Below are positions 38,781-49,335 of a stretch of DNA of 64,000 nt, piece by piece; position 1 is the first letter of the stretch; each line of letters starts with the position of its first letter. Both the position numbers and the translations under genes were made by a program. Source of the DNA: Desulfuromonadales bacterium (GTDB lineage: Bacteria; Desulfobacterota; Desulfuromonadia; Desulfuromonadales; Syntrophotaleaceae); NCBI GenBank assembly GCA_030154185.1, contig JASKKK010000003.1, forward strand, positions 23,352 through 87,351, written 5' to 3'. The notes below the pieces were generated by a model. That model was given only the letters and a program-made list of their open reading frames with translations. It was not told the DNA's origin and did not search any database.

Positions 38781-40034
38781 TCAATCCCTTTCTACGTACA
38801 GCCCCTCTTCATCCAGCACCTGATTTGCCGGAATCACCAGGCTCCCCGCCAGGCGGTCGTTCCATCCCCGTCCTTCGCGATTGAGCAACATGCTGCAGAA
38901 CCCCAGCCCCGCCGGCAGCAGGCACATCAGCCCACCCACGGTACGCAGAAAAGCCTGGGAAAGGTGCAGCGGTTCGCCGCTGGTATCGACCACCAGTAAT
39001 TTTCCAGCCATTTTTCCGGGCGTCTGACCGCCCAGATAATGAAACAAGGTGAAATAACCGAAAGCCAGTCCGAAGAAAACCAGAAAATAAGGACCAATAT
39101 GGTCGGCCAGACTCTGCGGCTGCGGCCATCTGAAATCGCCCATCCCCTGCCTCAGATACTCTCCGGAGAGCACAAACACTACAAAGACGGCAGCCAGCAA
39201 TCCCGCATCGAAAACGAAAGCAAGCCCCCGTGATGCCAACGGAGCCCGTTGCGAGACTTCCTCGACCTCGTCGGCAAACGGCAACTCGACCTGTTCCGGA
39301 AAATCTGTCGGATAAGATTTGGCTTCAGCATCAACGTGGGTCTGCGCCTCTTCAGATCCGAATGGCGGAAGAGGTTCCTGATCCTCCAAAGCAACATCGG
39401 GCTTTGTACGGCGCCAGGGGAGTTCTTCACCTTCTGAAAGCCAGGTATCGAGATCATCATCCAAGGCCAGTTCCTCATCCCCCGGGCCCTGATTGGACTC
39501 CAGGACCGCACCACCCTCGAAACTGTCGACTCCCCGTCCCTCTGTGTCTGTAAAAACGTCCGCATCCTCTTCGGGCGCCGGTTCTTCATCGACAGGCCCA
39601 ACCGCTTCGGTTGGTTCTATGTCATGCGGCGGCTCATCGCCAGGCAGCAACGGCTCGGCCGGATCCTCCTCTATGACAAAACTATCAAAAGTCGCTTCGC
39701 TTCCCGTCCAGTCCATGTCGGGATCAAGGGTAGCGGCCAGTTCCTCGTCCACGGTACCGAGTTCGTCAAAATAATTTTCCAGATCCGCATCTGTTTCATC
39801 ATCGTTCAGAGATGCCATTTCGGCAACCGTACAGATATCTTTCTCGTCCGGCAAAGTGGTGTCGAAAGGATCTTCAACCAGCGGCTGTGACGATCCCGCA
39901 GCATAACCGGCGCGACCGGGAAGGGTCGGATCCCCAAGCCCCAGCCGGTCACGCAGTTCAGACAGATCGCGGCCACATTTCTTACACGTGGCCAGGTAGT
40001 TAAAACTCTGGAAACCGCACTTTGGACATTTCAT
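38781..40034 (-). CDS. RDD family membrane protein with N-terminal zinc ribbon and acidic linker
   Basis: MKCPKCGFQSFNYLATCKKCGRDL, long Asp/Glu-rich segment, then RDD-like TM domain (APLASRGLAFVFDAGLL...GGQTPGKMAGKLLVVDTSG). Confidence 0.8.
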   Translation of the reverse strand: MKCPKCGFQSFNYLATCKKCGRDLSELRDRLGLGDPTLPGRAGYAAGSSQPLVEDPFDTTLPDEKDICTVAEMASLNDDETDADLENYFDELGTVDEELAATLDPDMDWTGSEATFDSFVIEEDPAEPLLPGDEPPHDIEPTEAVGPVDEEPAPEEDADVFTDTEGRGVDSFEGGAVLESNQGPGDEELALDDDLDTWLSEGEELPWRRTKPDVALEDQEPLPPFGSEEAQTHVDAEAKSYPTDFPEQVELPFADEVEEVSQRAPLASRGLAFVFDAGLLAAVFVVFVLSGEYLRQGMGDFRWPQPQSLADHIGPYFLVFFGLAFGYFTLFHYLGGQTPGKMAGKLLVVDTSGEPLHLSQAFLRTVGGLMCLLPAGLGFCSMLLNREGRGWNDRLAGSLVIPANQVLDEEGLYVERD

Positions 40035-40087
40035 GTCGACTCCTTCGCAAAGGCTTCGATAAGCTTGTTTTCATCCGAAAACGTCTC

Positions 40088-40140
40088 GTTTCCTATATGA
40101 AAACTACGCCGTGTCCATCCAGACTTTCCGGATGGACACA
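40088..40140. repeat. Dispersed intergenic repeat copy A
   Basis: gtttcctatatgaaaactacgccgtgtccatccagactttccggatggacac; closely similar to 53200..53251; contains TGTCCATCC/GGATGGACA hairpin. Confidence 0.7.
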
Positions 40141-40881
40141 TTATGAAGCCCTTTCGCCCCCAAGGTCACCGTAGCGATATTGCAGAATGGCTGCCGCAGC
40201 AAACCCGGCTGTTTCACTACGTAAAATACGCGGGCCGAACAATACCGGAACAAACCCGTGACGCCGCGCGATATCAGCTTCTTCATCAGAAAACCCGCCC
40301 TCCGGCCCGACGAGCACCGAGGCCCCCTCCGGAATCCTCTGCGGAAAAACGGTATCAATAGGTTGACTGCCTTCTTCCCACAACATCAGCCGCAACTCGC
40401 TTTGACATCGGGCCAAAGCCTCATCCAGAGAACATATGTCGGACAGGGAAGGCAACACCGGCCTGCGGCTCTGGCGAGCTGCTTCGCGGATGATGCGCAG
40501 CCATCGCTCACGCCGCTGATGTTCCCGGCGCACGGCAAGCCTCGGCACGCTGCGGGAGGCATACAGCGGCGTAAAGCGGCTGACCCCCAGTTCTGTTCCC
40601 TTTTGCAGGACCAGCTCCATTTTATCGGCTTTGGGAAGAGCTTGCATCAACTCTATGGGAAAGGCCGAATCCCGTTCCATATCCCGGCTCAAGACCACCA
40701 CCTTGCCGGTTTGCCGACCCAGATGCTCGATGCGGCAACGGCAGAAATTGCCGATACCGTCAAACAACAGAATCTCCGCCCCTTTGCCGAGCCGCAGCAC
40801 TGCCATGTGACGCAGGACCTCCTCGGGCAGAGATATATGATCGTTGCGCAAATCATCCGGAGAAATAAAAAATCGATGCAT
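40141..40881 (-). CDS. rsmE: 16S rRNA (uracil-1498-N3)-methyltransferase
   Basis: MHRFFI...; LQKGTELGVSRFTPLYASRSV; ASVLVGPEGGFSDEEAD; LGPRILRSETA-type C-terminus. Confidence 0.93.
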   Translation of the reverse strand: MHRFFISPDDLRNDHISLPEEVLRHMAVLRLGKGAEILLFDGIGNFCRCRIEHLGRQTGKVVVLSRDMERDSAFPIELMQALPKADKMELVLQKGTELGVSRFTPLYASRSVPRLAVRREHQRRERWLRIIREAARQSRRPVLPSLSDICSLDEALARCQSELRLMLWEEGSQPIDTVFPQRIPEGASVLVGPEGGFSDEEADIARRHGFVPVLFGPRILRSETAGFAAAAILQYRYGDLGGERAS

Positions 40882-41805
40882 TCAGGCTCCCTTGCGATAG
40901 CACAGGCAGGACCATTCGTCCTGGCGACGAATATCAGGCCCCGTAAGACCTCGGCCGTCAAAAGCATCGATGACCAGCTGTTCTTTTTCATTCAGGATGC
41001 CGGACAGGATCAGGACCCCGCCGACAGCCAGGCGGTTTACCAGTTCGGCAGCCAGGCGCGCATTTTCTTCGGCCAGGATATTGGCCAGCACCACCTCGAA
41101 ATTCCCTTCCAGGGTCTCCAGCGGATCGCGTGTCACCGCGACATGCCGCTCCACACCGTTCTGCCGGGCGTTGTCCAGAGCGACCCGACAGGCTGTTGCA
41201 TCGATATCGCAGCCCAAAACCTTCCGTGCGCCAAGCAATGCAGCCGCCACGGCCAATATGCCGGATCCGGTACCCACATCAAGAACTCGCTGCGGTCCCG
41301 GGCCGGTTTCGTAAAGCTCGGCCAGCGCTTCCAGACATAAACGGGTGGTGGCATGACTTCCGGTACCGAATGCCATACCCGGATCGAGGGTAAGGACGGC
41401 GTCCTGCGGCTCGGGCGTGTATTCCTCCCAGCTCGGGCGCACCACCAGACGAGAACCGATACGCTGGATGCCGAAATGCTGTTTCCAGCTTTCCGCCCAA
41501 TCTTCAGCGCGAATCCGACGGATTTCCGGCACCACAGGCTCGAGGCCGGGAATCAGGGTCGCAAGCCAGGCAAGACGTTCGGCAAGCTGTTCGACAAGCT
41601 GTGCTTGTTGAATGTCCGGCGGGAAATACGCTTTAAGGGTAAGAAATTCCGGAATCTCCACATCCGGGTCGGGAACCACGAATGTATCCAGGGCGCGCTC
41701 TTCCACGGTAATGCCGGCAGAGCCGAGCTCGGTCATTTCATGACAGACCAGATCGATGCCGGCAGCCGGTACGGTTATGTCGATTTGCAGCCACAATTCG
41801 TTCAT
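40882..41805 (-). CDS. prmA: Ribosomal protein L11 methyltransferase
   Basis: LTLDPGMAFGTGSHATTRLCLEAL; VLDVGTGSGILAVAAALLGARKVLGCDID. Confidence 0.94.
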   Translation of the reverse strand: MNELWLQIDITVPAAGIDLVCHEMTELGSAGITVEERALDTFVVPDPDVEIPEFLTLKAYFPPDIQQAQLVEQLAERLAWLATLIPGLEPVVPEIRRIRAEDWAESWKQHFGIQRIGSRLVVRPSWEEYTPEPQDAVLTLDPGMAFGTGSHATTRLCLEALAELYETGPGPQRVLDVGTGSGILAVAAALLGARKVLGCDIDATACRVALDNARQNGVERHVAVTRDPLETLEGNFEVVLANILAEENARLAAELVNRLAVGGVLILSGILNEKEQLVIDAFDGRGLTGPDIRRQDEWSCLCYRKGA

Positions 41806-42326
41806 TCGCTCTGTTTATCAAAGGACTCGGATGAAGGCAATAAAATACTTGACAAAAACCTTGTTAGTGGAGTGTAATCCGGCGAGAAATTTAATGAGGT
41901 AAATTCTCTTTTTGGTATGTTTTTCACAAATTGTGTTTCCAACACACCGGTCCCCGCCATCCTGCTTCTCGTTTACGGTTTGTGATCTTTCGATGTGTTG
42001 ACTTATGCCTGATGCGCTGAAAGACTTGCAGTATTGCATTTTATTGCTAACATTTTAATGTAAAATTCATGAAGTGAATTCGGACACATTTTACTTGCGA
42101 TCGACAGCATTTTGACAACCGCCGTCATCCGCTATGCACTGCCTGCAACGAACCGAGTCTTGCACTATAACACAGGATGGTTTTGGAGGTCGTGGCGGCA
42201 CCCGGATCTCGGAGAATCTGCAAACCGAGAACTTCGGAAAATGGCCACAGAAGTTAAATCTTTATTCCAGGAAACTGTACGGCCCTGAAACCTGACGTTT
42301 CCGACGAGGGCAGAAAGGAAGCGATT

Positions 42327-42998
42327 ATGCGTGTACTCGTGGTTGAAGACGAAAAAAAAGTTGCCAGCTTTATCAAGCGTGGTCTTGAAGAAGAAGAATT
42401 CACCGTCGATGTGGCTTTTGATGGTGAAGAAGGCCTCTACCTGGCGGAGAACAACCCTTACGACATCATCCTGATGGACCTCATGCTGCCCAAAAAGGAT
42501 GGACTCGAAGTTATCAAGGAATTGCGCGCAAAGGACATTGTCACGCCGGTTTTGTGCCTGACCGCCAAGGACTCCGTCGAAGACATCGTCTCCGGTCTCG
42601 ATTCGGGCAGCGACGATTATCTCACCAAGCCCTTTGCGTTCAGCGAATTGCTGGCCCGCGTCAAAGCCCTGTTGCGGCGCAGTGCCAAGGACCGCGGGGC
42701 GGAGATCTACTTCGCCGACCTGCGCCTCGATCCGGTGACGCACAAGGTCTGGCGTTCCGACCAGGAAATCGATCTCACAGCCAAGGAATATGCACTGCTC
42801 GAATACTTCATGCGCAATCCCAACCAGGTGCTTACCCGAGCCATGATCGCGGAACATGTATGGGACTACACCTTCGATTCGTTCACCAATATCATCGATG
42901 TGTACGTCAACTATCTGCGGAAGAAAATCGACCGGGATTTTGATAAAAAGCTCATTCATACCGTGCGTGGTGTGGGATACGTCCTCAAGGAGGGCTGA
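42327..42998 (+). CDS. OmpR-family response regulator
   Basis: MRVLVVEDEKKVASFIKRGLEEEEFTVDVAFDG...LMLPKKDGLEV; winged-helix C-terminus VYVNYLRKKIDRDFDKKLIHTVRGVGYVL. Confidence 0.93.
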   Translation: MRVLVVEDEKKVASFIKRGLEEEEFTVDVAFDGEEGLYLAENNPYDIILMDLMLPKKDGLEVIKELRAKDIVTPVLCLTAKDSVEDIVSGLDSGSDDYLTKPFAFSELLARVKALLRRSAKDRGAEIYFADLRLDPVTHKVWRSDQEIDLTAKEYALLEYFMRNPNQVLTRAMIAEHVWDYTFDSFTNIIDVYVNYLRKKIDRDFDKKLIHTVRGVGYVLKEG

Positions 42999-44444
42999 TT
43001 GTTTTTCCGCTCTCTGCGATTCCGGCTTACCGCCTGGTATACGCTGACCATCGTCGTGGTACTGGCGGCAAGCGGTTGCATCTGGTACCGGCAGCTGTCA
43101 GGCAGTCTGCTGAAACAGATCGATCGGCGGCTGCTGAAATTGACCGAAGAAAGCCCTGTATTGATGCAGGGCTTTTCAGAGCCCCAGGGGTGCGGTGTTT
43201 TTTGCGATTTTGTGCGGCGCCACCGTCAGGGACATTTTTACCGTCTCATCGATGCATCCGGACGACAACTGTGCAGCGAATGCAACAGCATCGGCAATGC
43301 GCCGCCGGTTGACCTGCAGATTCTGCAAGAGGCCGCAGGCAAAGGCCCGATACTGCATACTACCTGCAATAAAAAAGGTCCGTATCCCATGCGGTTTCTG
43401 ACTCTGCCGCTGGACCTCGGCGACAGAGAGACGGTCTTTTTGCAGGTCGGAACCGGCCTGGGCATCGTTCATGAGCCTTTGCATGAATTGCGCACGCTGC
43501 TGCTGGTTTTCAGCCCTCTGGCCTTTCTGGCCGTAGCCATTCTCGGATGGTTTCTGGCCGGCCGGACCCTGGCTCCGGTGGAAAGCCTCACCCGGGCCAT
43601 GCGGCGAATTAACATAGACAGCCTGTCGCAACGCCTGCCCGTCCGCTCGTCCGGCGACGAACTTGCCCGTCTGGCCGACACCTTCAATGCCATGCTTGGC
43701 CGTCTCGAAGAATCCTTTCGCAAAATAAAGCAGTTTTCCGGTGACGCCTCTCACGAATTGCGCACTCCCCTCACCATCCTCAAAGGAGAAACGGAAGTCG
43801 CTCTGCGGTGGGCGAAAACCCCCGATGAATTTCGTAAAATGCTTATGTCCGGCATGGAAGAAATCGACCGGATGAGCCGGGTTATCGAGGATTTGCTGCT
43901 GCTCGCAAAAAGCGAAGGGGGAGAAAAGCCTTTGACCATCAAGGAAATGAGCCTCAGCGACTTGTTGCAGGAACTTTATCTGCAAGGCCGCTCGCTGGCA
44001 CAGCCGAAGGCCATAGAGCTGATGCTGCACCCCAATGTGACGGAGGAGATTCGCATCCTCGCGGATAAAATGCGCCTGCGCCAGGTGTTTCTCAATCTTA
44101 TCGCCAACGCCGTCAACTATACTCCGGAAAATGGCCGGGTAGAAATTTCCCTGTCCGTAGACGATGAGAAGGATGAAGCGATCGTCAAAGTCTCGGACAC
44201 CGGTATCGGCATCCCTGCGGAGCATCTGCCCCACATTTTCGATCGCTTTTACAGGGTGGACAGAGCCCGTAACCGCGAAGACGGAGGCACCGGTCTCGGC
44301 CTGGCCATCGTCGACTCGTTTGTCAAGGCGCACGGAGGGCGTGTCGAAGTATTTTCGGTTCCGGGAGAAGGCAGCGTCTTTACCGTCTATCTGCCCCGTA
44401 AAGGTCCCCGCATGCATTCCGAAAACAACGAGTCTTCCTCCTGA
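42999..44444 (+). CDS. Sensor histidine kinase (HAMP, HisKA, HATPase)
   Basis: [42 protein letters not shown]; starts directly after the RR stop (TTG start). Confidence 0.93.
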   Translation: MFFRSLRFRLTAWYTLTIVVVLAASGCIWYRQLSGSLLKQIDRRLLKLTEESPVLMQGFSEPQGCGVFCDFVRRHRQGHFYRLIDASGRQLCSECNSIGNAPPVDLQILQEAAGKGPILHTTCNKKGPYPMRFLTLPLDLGDRETVFLQVGTGLGIVHEPLHELRTLLLVFSPLAFLAVAILGWFLAGRTLAPVESLTRAMRRINIDSLSQRLPVRSSGDELARLADTFNAMLGRLEESFRKIKQFSGDASHELRTPLTILKGETEVALRWAKTPDEFRKMLMSGMEEIDRMSRVIEDLLLLAKSEGGEKPLTIKEMSLSDLLQELYLQGRSLAQPKAIELMLHPNVTEEIRILADKMRLRQVFLNLIANAVNYTPENGRVEISLSVDDEKDEAIVKVSDTGIGIPAEHLPHIFDRFYRVDRARNREDGGTGLGLAIVDSFVKAHGGRVEVFSVPGEGSVFTVYLPRKGPRMHSENNESSS

Positions 44445-44593
44445 CAACCCGTCCCATGCCCCCAGCCAGACCTCCCTTCGAACACGTTGACACAAGCTAT
44501 TGCAACGATTAAATTTTCGGATAAGGTCGCAACCTTGTGCAGCACCAGATACTGTTGCTACATCAACCTTTTAAATCCATGTGGAGGACAATT

Positions 44594-45973
44594 ATGAAGT
44601 TCACGTCCCGTCGGATTCTGATCAGTTGTATGGCATTGCTTTGGTTTGCCGCACCGGCGCTCGCGCTGCCCGACTTTGCCGACCTGGCGGTTAAACTCAA
44701 ACCATCGGTTGTCAATATCAGCACCTCCAAAACCATACGCTCTCAGCGCCCCCTTTTCCCCGGCCAGCCTTCTCCTTACGACGAATTCTTCGAGGATTTT
44801 TTCGATCGTTTTTTCCGGGGGCAGCCGGCACCGCGCAAGGAGCGGTCGCTGGGGTCCGGGTTTATCATATCTGCCGATGGATATATCCTGACCAACGATC
44901 ACGTGGTGGATAAGGCCGATGTCATCAAGGTTCGCCTGTCCGACGGCCGGGAGTTCAGCGGCAGGGTGCAGGGGCTCGATCCCAAACTCGACCTGGCCCT
45001 GGTTAAAATCGACGTCGGCAAGGAACGGTTGCCGGTCGCGGAACTCGGAGACAGCGAAAGGCTGAGGGTCGGCGAATGGGTCATGGCCATCGGCAATCCT
45101 TTCGGTCTGGAACAGACCGTAACGGTCGGCATCGTTTCGGCCAAAGGACGCGTCATAGGAGCCGGGCCTTATGACGACTTCATCCAGACTGACGCCTCCA
45201 TCAATCCCGGCAATTCCGGCGGGCCCCTGTTCAACGAGGCCGGCCAGGTGATCGGCATCAATACGGCCATAGTTGCCAGCGGACAGGGCATTGGCTTTGC
45301 CATTCCCGTAAACGCGGCCAAGTCCATCATTCCGCAATTGCGGGAAACCGGCCATGTGGTACGCGGCTGGATCGGCGTCACCGTACAGCAGGTTAACGAG
45401 GATCTGGCCAAATCCTTCGGCCTCGAAAAAGCCGGTGGAGCCCTGATTACGGACATCCAGAAAAACTCTCCCGCTCAGAAAGCCGGTTTGCAAAGAGGAG
45501 ATATCATCCTCGAGATTAATGGGAAAAAACTTGAAGATCTCAACGACCTGCCCAAAAGAATCGCAGCTCTGCCGATCGGCGGCAAAGCGCGACTGACCCT
45601 GTTTCGCAACGGCCGTAAAACCGAGGTCAGCATCATCATCGGCACCCAGGACCAGGAAAAGGAGCCAACCACGGCCAAAAATGTCGATGCCGAAAAAGCC
45701 CTGGGACTGTCCGTCATCGACATTACACCCGAAATCGCCGCCCGCTACCGTCTCTCCACAGAAGAAGGCGTGTTGATCACCGCAATCGACCCGGATGGCC
45801 CGGCTTCGGGAAAAGTCCACGCCGGAGATGTCATACTGGAGGTCAACGGCAAGACCGTATCTTCAACAGCCAGGCTGCGTTCCCTCCTCGACGCTCTCAA
45901 ACACGATCACATCGTTCGCCTATTGATTCAGCGACGCGATCAGGCCATCTATGTCGCGATAAAATCTGAATAG
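44594..45973 (+). CDS. Do-type periplasmic serine protease (DegP/HtrA family)
   Basis: Signal peptide; GSGFIISADGYILTNDHVV; DASINPGNSGGPLFN; two PDZ-like regions. Confidence 0.94.
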   Translation: MKFTSRRILISCMALLWFAAPALALPDFADLAVKLKPSVVNISTSKTIRSQRPLFPGQPSPYDEFFEDFFDRFFRGQPAPRKERSLGSGFIISADGYILTNDHVVDKADVIKVRLSDGREFSGRVQGLDPKLDLALVKIDVGKERLPVAELGDSERLRVGEWVMAIGNPFGLEQTVTVGIVSAKGRVIGAGPYDDFIQTDASINPGNSGGPLFNEAGQVIGINTAIVASGQGIGFAIPVNAAKSIIPQLRETGHVVRGWIGVTVQQVNEDLAKSFGLEKAGGALITDIQKNSPAQKAGLQRGDIILEINGKKLEDLNDLPKRIAALPIGGKARLTLFRNGRKTEVSIIIGTQDQEKEPTTAKNVDAEKALGLSVIDITPEIAARYRLSTEEGVLITAIDPDGPASGKVHAGDVILEVNGKTVSSTARLRSLLDALKHDHIVRLLIQRRDQAIYVAIKSE

Positions 45974-46083
45974 ACTGCGGCTTTCGGAATGCGGCCAAAA
46001 ACATTATGGCATTCCGTTCCCTCTATCCGGTGCTGCCGGGTCGATTCCGATCCGCGCAGCACCCCATTGGGAGACGCAATCGC

Positions 46084-47091
46084 ATGAGATCGGTTTTTTT
46101 CCCCCGATTGGTTAACGGGGCCTACGGTGACCCGGCCCTTTATGTTCATCTCGCCTACCGGGGTGAGGCCTTGCTGTTCGACTGCGGAGATCTGCATCTT
46201 CTGTCTCCAGGCGAATTGCTTAAGACCCGCGTACTGTTTCTTTCCCATGCGCATATCGATCATCTGGTGGGATTCGACCTTTTGCTGCGCACCTTCCTGG
46301 CCCGGGACCTGACTCTGTTGATGTACGGGCCGGCCGGCCTGGCCGACCAGATGGCTGCGAGGCTTAAGGGCTATACCTGGAACCTCGTGGACGGCTATCC
46401 ATTCGAACTGACGGTGCGCGAATGGTTGCCTGAAGGCATAAGAGAGGTAACCTTTCCGGCCGGAGACGCCTTCCACCCCCATGCCGAACGTCTGATACCC
46501 TGTGACAACGGCATCCTGCATACAACGCCATGGTATCGGGTACGCGCCGTCCCGCTGGAACACGGCGACATCGTATCTTTGGCCTTTTCCCTGGAGGAAC
46601 CGCTGCACGTGGCCATCCACAAGGACGCACTGGAGCGCTTCGGCTTCGCGACGGGCCCCTGGCTGGGGAGATTCAAGGATCTGGTCCTGCAAGGCTCAGA
46701 TCCCGATACCCAGCTGAGCGTACCGTTGACCCGGGGCGGCCGACAAGCCGTACCTCTGAGTACATTGAGGCGGCATATCGCCTCGACCGAGCGGGGTATG
46801 AAAATCGTGTATGTTACGGACTGTTCACCGATATTCCGCAACTTTCGGCGCATACTGGAACTGGCCGCCGATGCCCACCTGCTGACCATCGAAGCGGTTT
46901 TTCTCCATCGCGACCTGGAACGAGCGCGTCTTCGCAATCACCTCACGGCCTGGCAGGCAGGCCGCCTCGCCCGCCTGGCCGGAGCGGCGCGAATGCGGGT
47001 ATTTCATCACTCGCCACGCTATCAGCGCGAACCGGGAATCCTGGAGCGGGAGGCGCGCGCCGCCTTCTCCGGTAACCAAAAGCCCTTGTAG
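46084..47091 (+). CDS. MBL-fold metallohydrolase (RNase Z-like)
   Basis: ALLFDCGDLHLLSPGELLKTRVLFLSHAHIDHLVGFDLLLRTFL. Confidence 0.82.
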   Translation: MRSVFFPRLVNGAYGDPALYVHLAYRGEALLFDCGDLHLLSPGELLKTRVLFLSHAHIDHLVGFDLLLRTFLARDLTLLMYGPAGLADQMAARLKGYTWNLVDGYPFELTVREWLPEGIREVTFPAGDAFHPHAERLIPCDNGILHTTPWYRVRAVPLEHGDIVSLAFSLEEPLHVAIHKDALERFGFATGPWLGRFKDLVLQGSDPDTQLSVPLTRGGRQAVPLSTLRRHIASTERGMKIVYVTDCSPIFRNFRRILELAADAHLLTIEAVFLHRDLERARLRNHLTAWQAGRLARLAGAARMRVFHHSPRYQREPGILEREARAAFSGNQKPL

Positions 47092-47166
47092 CACGGTTTT
47101 ATATACAATGCCGTGCTGTGCTGAAGCACAGTGCATCGCTTCGCTATTTATGGTATCTTGCCCTTC

Positions 47167-48570
47167 ATGCGACTGACTCTCAAACATCAGATCCTGATTG
47201 CACCGGCGGCAGTCCTGCTGTTGATGACCCTGCTGCTGTGTTTTCTGCAATATACCTATATGGACCTGTCCCGGAAACGCGACCAGGCCGAAGGCATCGG
47301 TGCTATACTCATGGGTATCACCGAGGCCAACATCGCCGCCCGGGTCATGGACGATTCGGTCCGCCAGTACCAGGTACTTGTCAAGAGCGGGCAGGCCAGT
47401 TATGAAAACCTCGAAACCCTGCTCAACGATCTCGATCAGGCCTACGCCCACCTGGTCAGCGGATTGGACCGGTTGCAGAAATACATGGTGCTGCCGGAGG
47501 ACCAGGCCCAGGAACTGGACCGGGCTGTCGAGGCGCTCTATCCCAGAAAGGAAGATTTCAACATCTGGGTCTTCACGGCTGGTCTCGAGCAGTTACGCCC
47601 CAAACTGGTCAAGCTCAACGAGCAGACCAAGCAGATGCGTAAGGACACCCCCCCGCCAAACAGCAAAGATCTCGACAAGCTCACCGACCGGGCGGCACTT
47701 GTTTCGGTCATTGTGCTGGGTGCCGCAATTCCCGTCGGGGTACTGCTGTCGTTGTTCTTCGCCCGCGGTATTCTGCGCCGGGTACAGACCCTCAGCGACA
47801 GCGCCGGACGCATCGTGCGGGGGAACCTGACGCCGCCGCCGGCCCCCAATCCGGTCCGGGACGAACTGGATGATCTGGCCCTTTCCATCAACCACATGAC
47901 CGATCAGCTCATCCGGGTGATCGGAACGGAAAAACTCCTGGAAGGAGCCGAGGAAGAGCGGCGTCGCATCGCCATGGACATTCACGACCAGACCCTGTGC
48001 GACCTGTCGGGCATACTCCGAGGATTGCAGAGCCTTCCTGCAGAGGGCGGCGTCAGAGACGAAGTCTGCGTTCTGGAAGAGGATCTGCTGCGCGCTATCG
48101 CCAATCTGCGGCAGTTGATGGACAACCTCCACCCTCAGACCCTTGACATCCTCGGGCTGGGAGCGGCGCTGGAATCGCATCTCGAGCGCCATCTCGGCAA
48201 GGGAGACATGCCCGAGTATCATCTCTACATTTCCCCCGATGTCGATTCCGCCGGTTTGTCGCGACTGCAGAAGCTGACGCTCTATCGCATAGCCGTCGAA
48301 GCCATTCACAACGTCATCAAACATGCGCGGGCTTCGCGCTACGAGGTAAACCTCGATCTTTGCGGAGAGGTGATTGTGCTGTCCATCGAAGACAACGGCA
48401 TCGGCTTCGACCCGGAAAAAGTCGCCATGCGCGCCGGCAGAGGCCTGAACAACATTCGGGAACGTGCGCGGACTATCGGTGCGCAGGTACGCTGGAGCCG
48501 TTCGCGATTCTCCAGCGGCACCCGCTTTGAGTTGACCTTGCCGGTACCGGCAGGAAACCAGGAGGACTGA
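47167..48570 (+). CDS. NarX/LiaS-type sensor histidine kinase
   Basis: TM-flanked sensor, HAMP, EEERRRIAMDIHDQTLCDLSGILRGLQSL (HisKA_3), GRGLNNIRERARTIGAQVRW. Confidence 0.9.
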   Translation: MRLTLKHQILIAPAAVLLLMTLLLCFLQYTYMDLSRKRDQAEGIGAILMGITEANIAARVMDDSVRQYQVLVKSGQASYENLETLLNDLDQAYAHLVSGLDRLQKYMVLPEDQAQELDRAVEALYPRKEDFNIWVFTAGLEQLRPKLVKLNEQTKQMRKDTPPPNSKDLDKLTDRAALVSVIVLGAAIPVGVLLSLFFARGILRRVQTLSDSAGRIVRGNLTPPPAPNPVRDELDDLALSINHMTDQLIRVIGTEKLLEGAEEERRRIAMDIHDQTLCDLSGILRGLQSLPAEGGVRDEVCVLEEDLLRAIANLRQLMDNLHPQTLDILGLGAALESHLERHLGKGDMPEYHLYISPDVDSAGLSRLQKLTLYRIAVEAIHNVIKHARASRYEVNLDLCGEVIVLSIEDNGIGFDPEKVAMRAGRGLNNIRERARTIGAQVRWSRSRFSSGTRFELTLPVPAGNQED

Positions 48571-48575
48571 TTCGG

Positions 48576-49325
48576 ATGACGGACGTGCGCATCGTAATAG
48601 CGGAAGACAATCCTCGCGATTTTGAATTTCTGGAGCAACTGATCAAAGGCTGGGAGGAAAACAGCCAGGTCGACCGGGCACCGAATGGATTGGCCGCCCT
48701 GGAAATGGCCCTGAAACAGGAATTGCCGCTTTTGATCAGCGATATTCAGATGCCCGAAATGAACGGTATCGAACTGGCTCGCAACCTCTGGCAGCGCAAG
48801 CCTCAGGCCCGCATCGTTTTCTGGAGCCAGTTCAAAGACGAGATGTACGTTCGCACCTTGTCGCGCATCGTTCCACCGGAGACGGTTTACGGTTATATCC
48901 TCAAATCGAATCCCCGCGATCGCATCGTGTCCGCCATCCGTACTGTCCTGCTGGAAGAACAGTGCTGGATCGACCCCGAGGTGCGCAAGGTGCAAGGACG
49001 CGCCGGCCACAGTCAAACGGCCCTGTCCGACATCGAATTCGAGGCCCTGCTCGATATCTCTCTGGGGCTGACCGACAACCTCATCGCCCAACGCCGTTAT
49101 CTGTCGCGGCGGGGTGTTCAGAGTCGACTCAATTCACTCTACAACAAGCTCGGCGTCGACCAGGAACAGTTCCATGGAGAAAAGTTCGGCGATGCTTTCA
49201 ATCTTCGCAACCGGGCCGTCGCTGTAGCCTTGCGGCGTGGCCTGATCAATGCTTTCGAGCTGGAACACGAGGAAAAGGAGTTCCAGAGCTGGCTGAAGCG
49301 ATTCAAATCCGGTCGTGGCGCCTGA
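48576..49325 (+). CDS. Response regulator with C-terminal HTH-like output
   Basis: VRIVIAEDNPRDFEFLEQLIKGW...LLISDIQMPEMNGIEL; C-terminal helical region (LTDNLIAQRRYLSRRGVQSRLNSLYNKLG) LuxR-like. Confidence 0.85.
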   Translation: MTDVRIVIAEDNPRDFEFLEQLIKGWEENSQVDRAPNGLAALEMALKQELPLLISDIQMPEMNGIELARNLWQRKPQARIVFWSQFKDEMYVRTLSRIVPPETVYGYILKSNPRDRIVSAIRTVLLEEQCWIDPEVRKVQGRAGHSQTALSDIEFEALLDISLGLTDNLIAQRRYLSRRGVQSRLNSLYNKLGVDQEQFHGEKFGDAFNLRNRAVAVALRRGLINAFELEHEEKEFQSWLKRFKSGRGA

Positions 49326-49335
49326 CCGGCACAGC

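Noticed and set aside
41818-42326. AT-richer intergenic region before the OmpR-type regulator
   Set aside because: No convincing ORF, RNA motif or palindrome beyond ordinary promoter-like sequence
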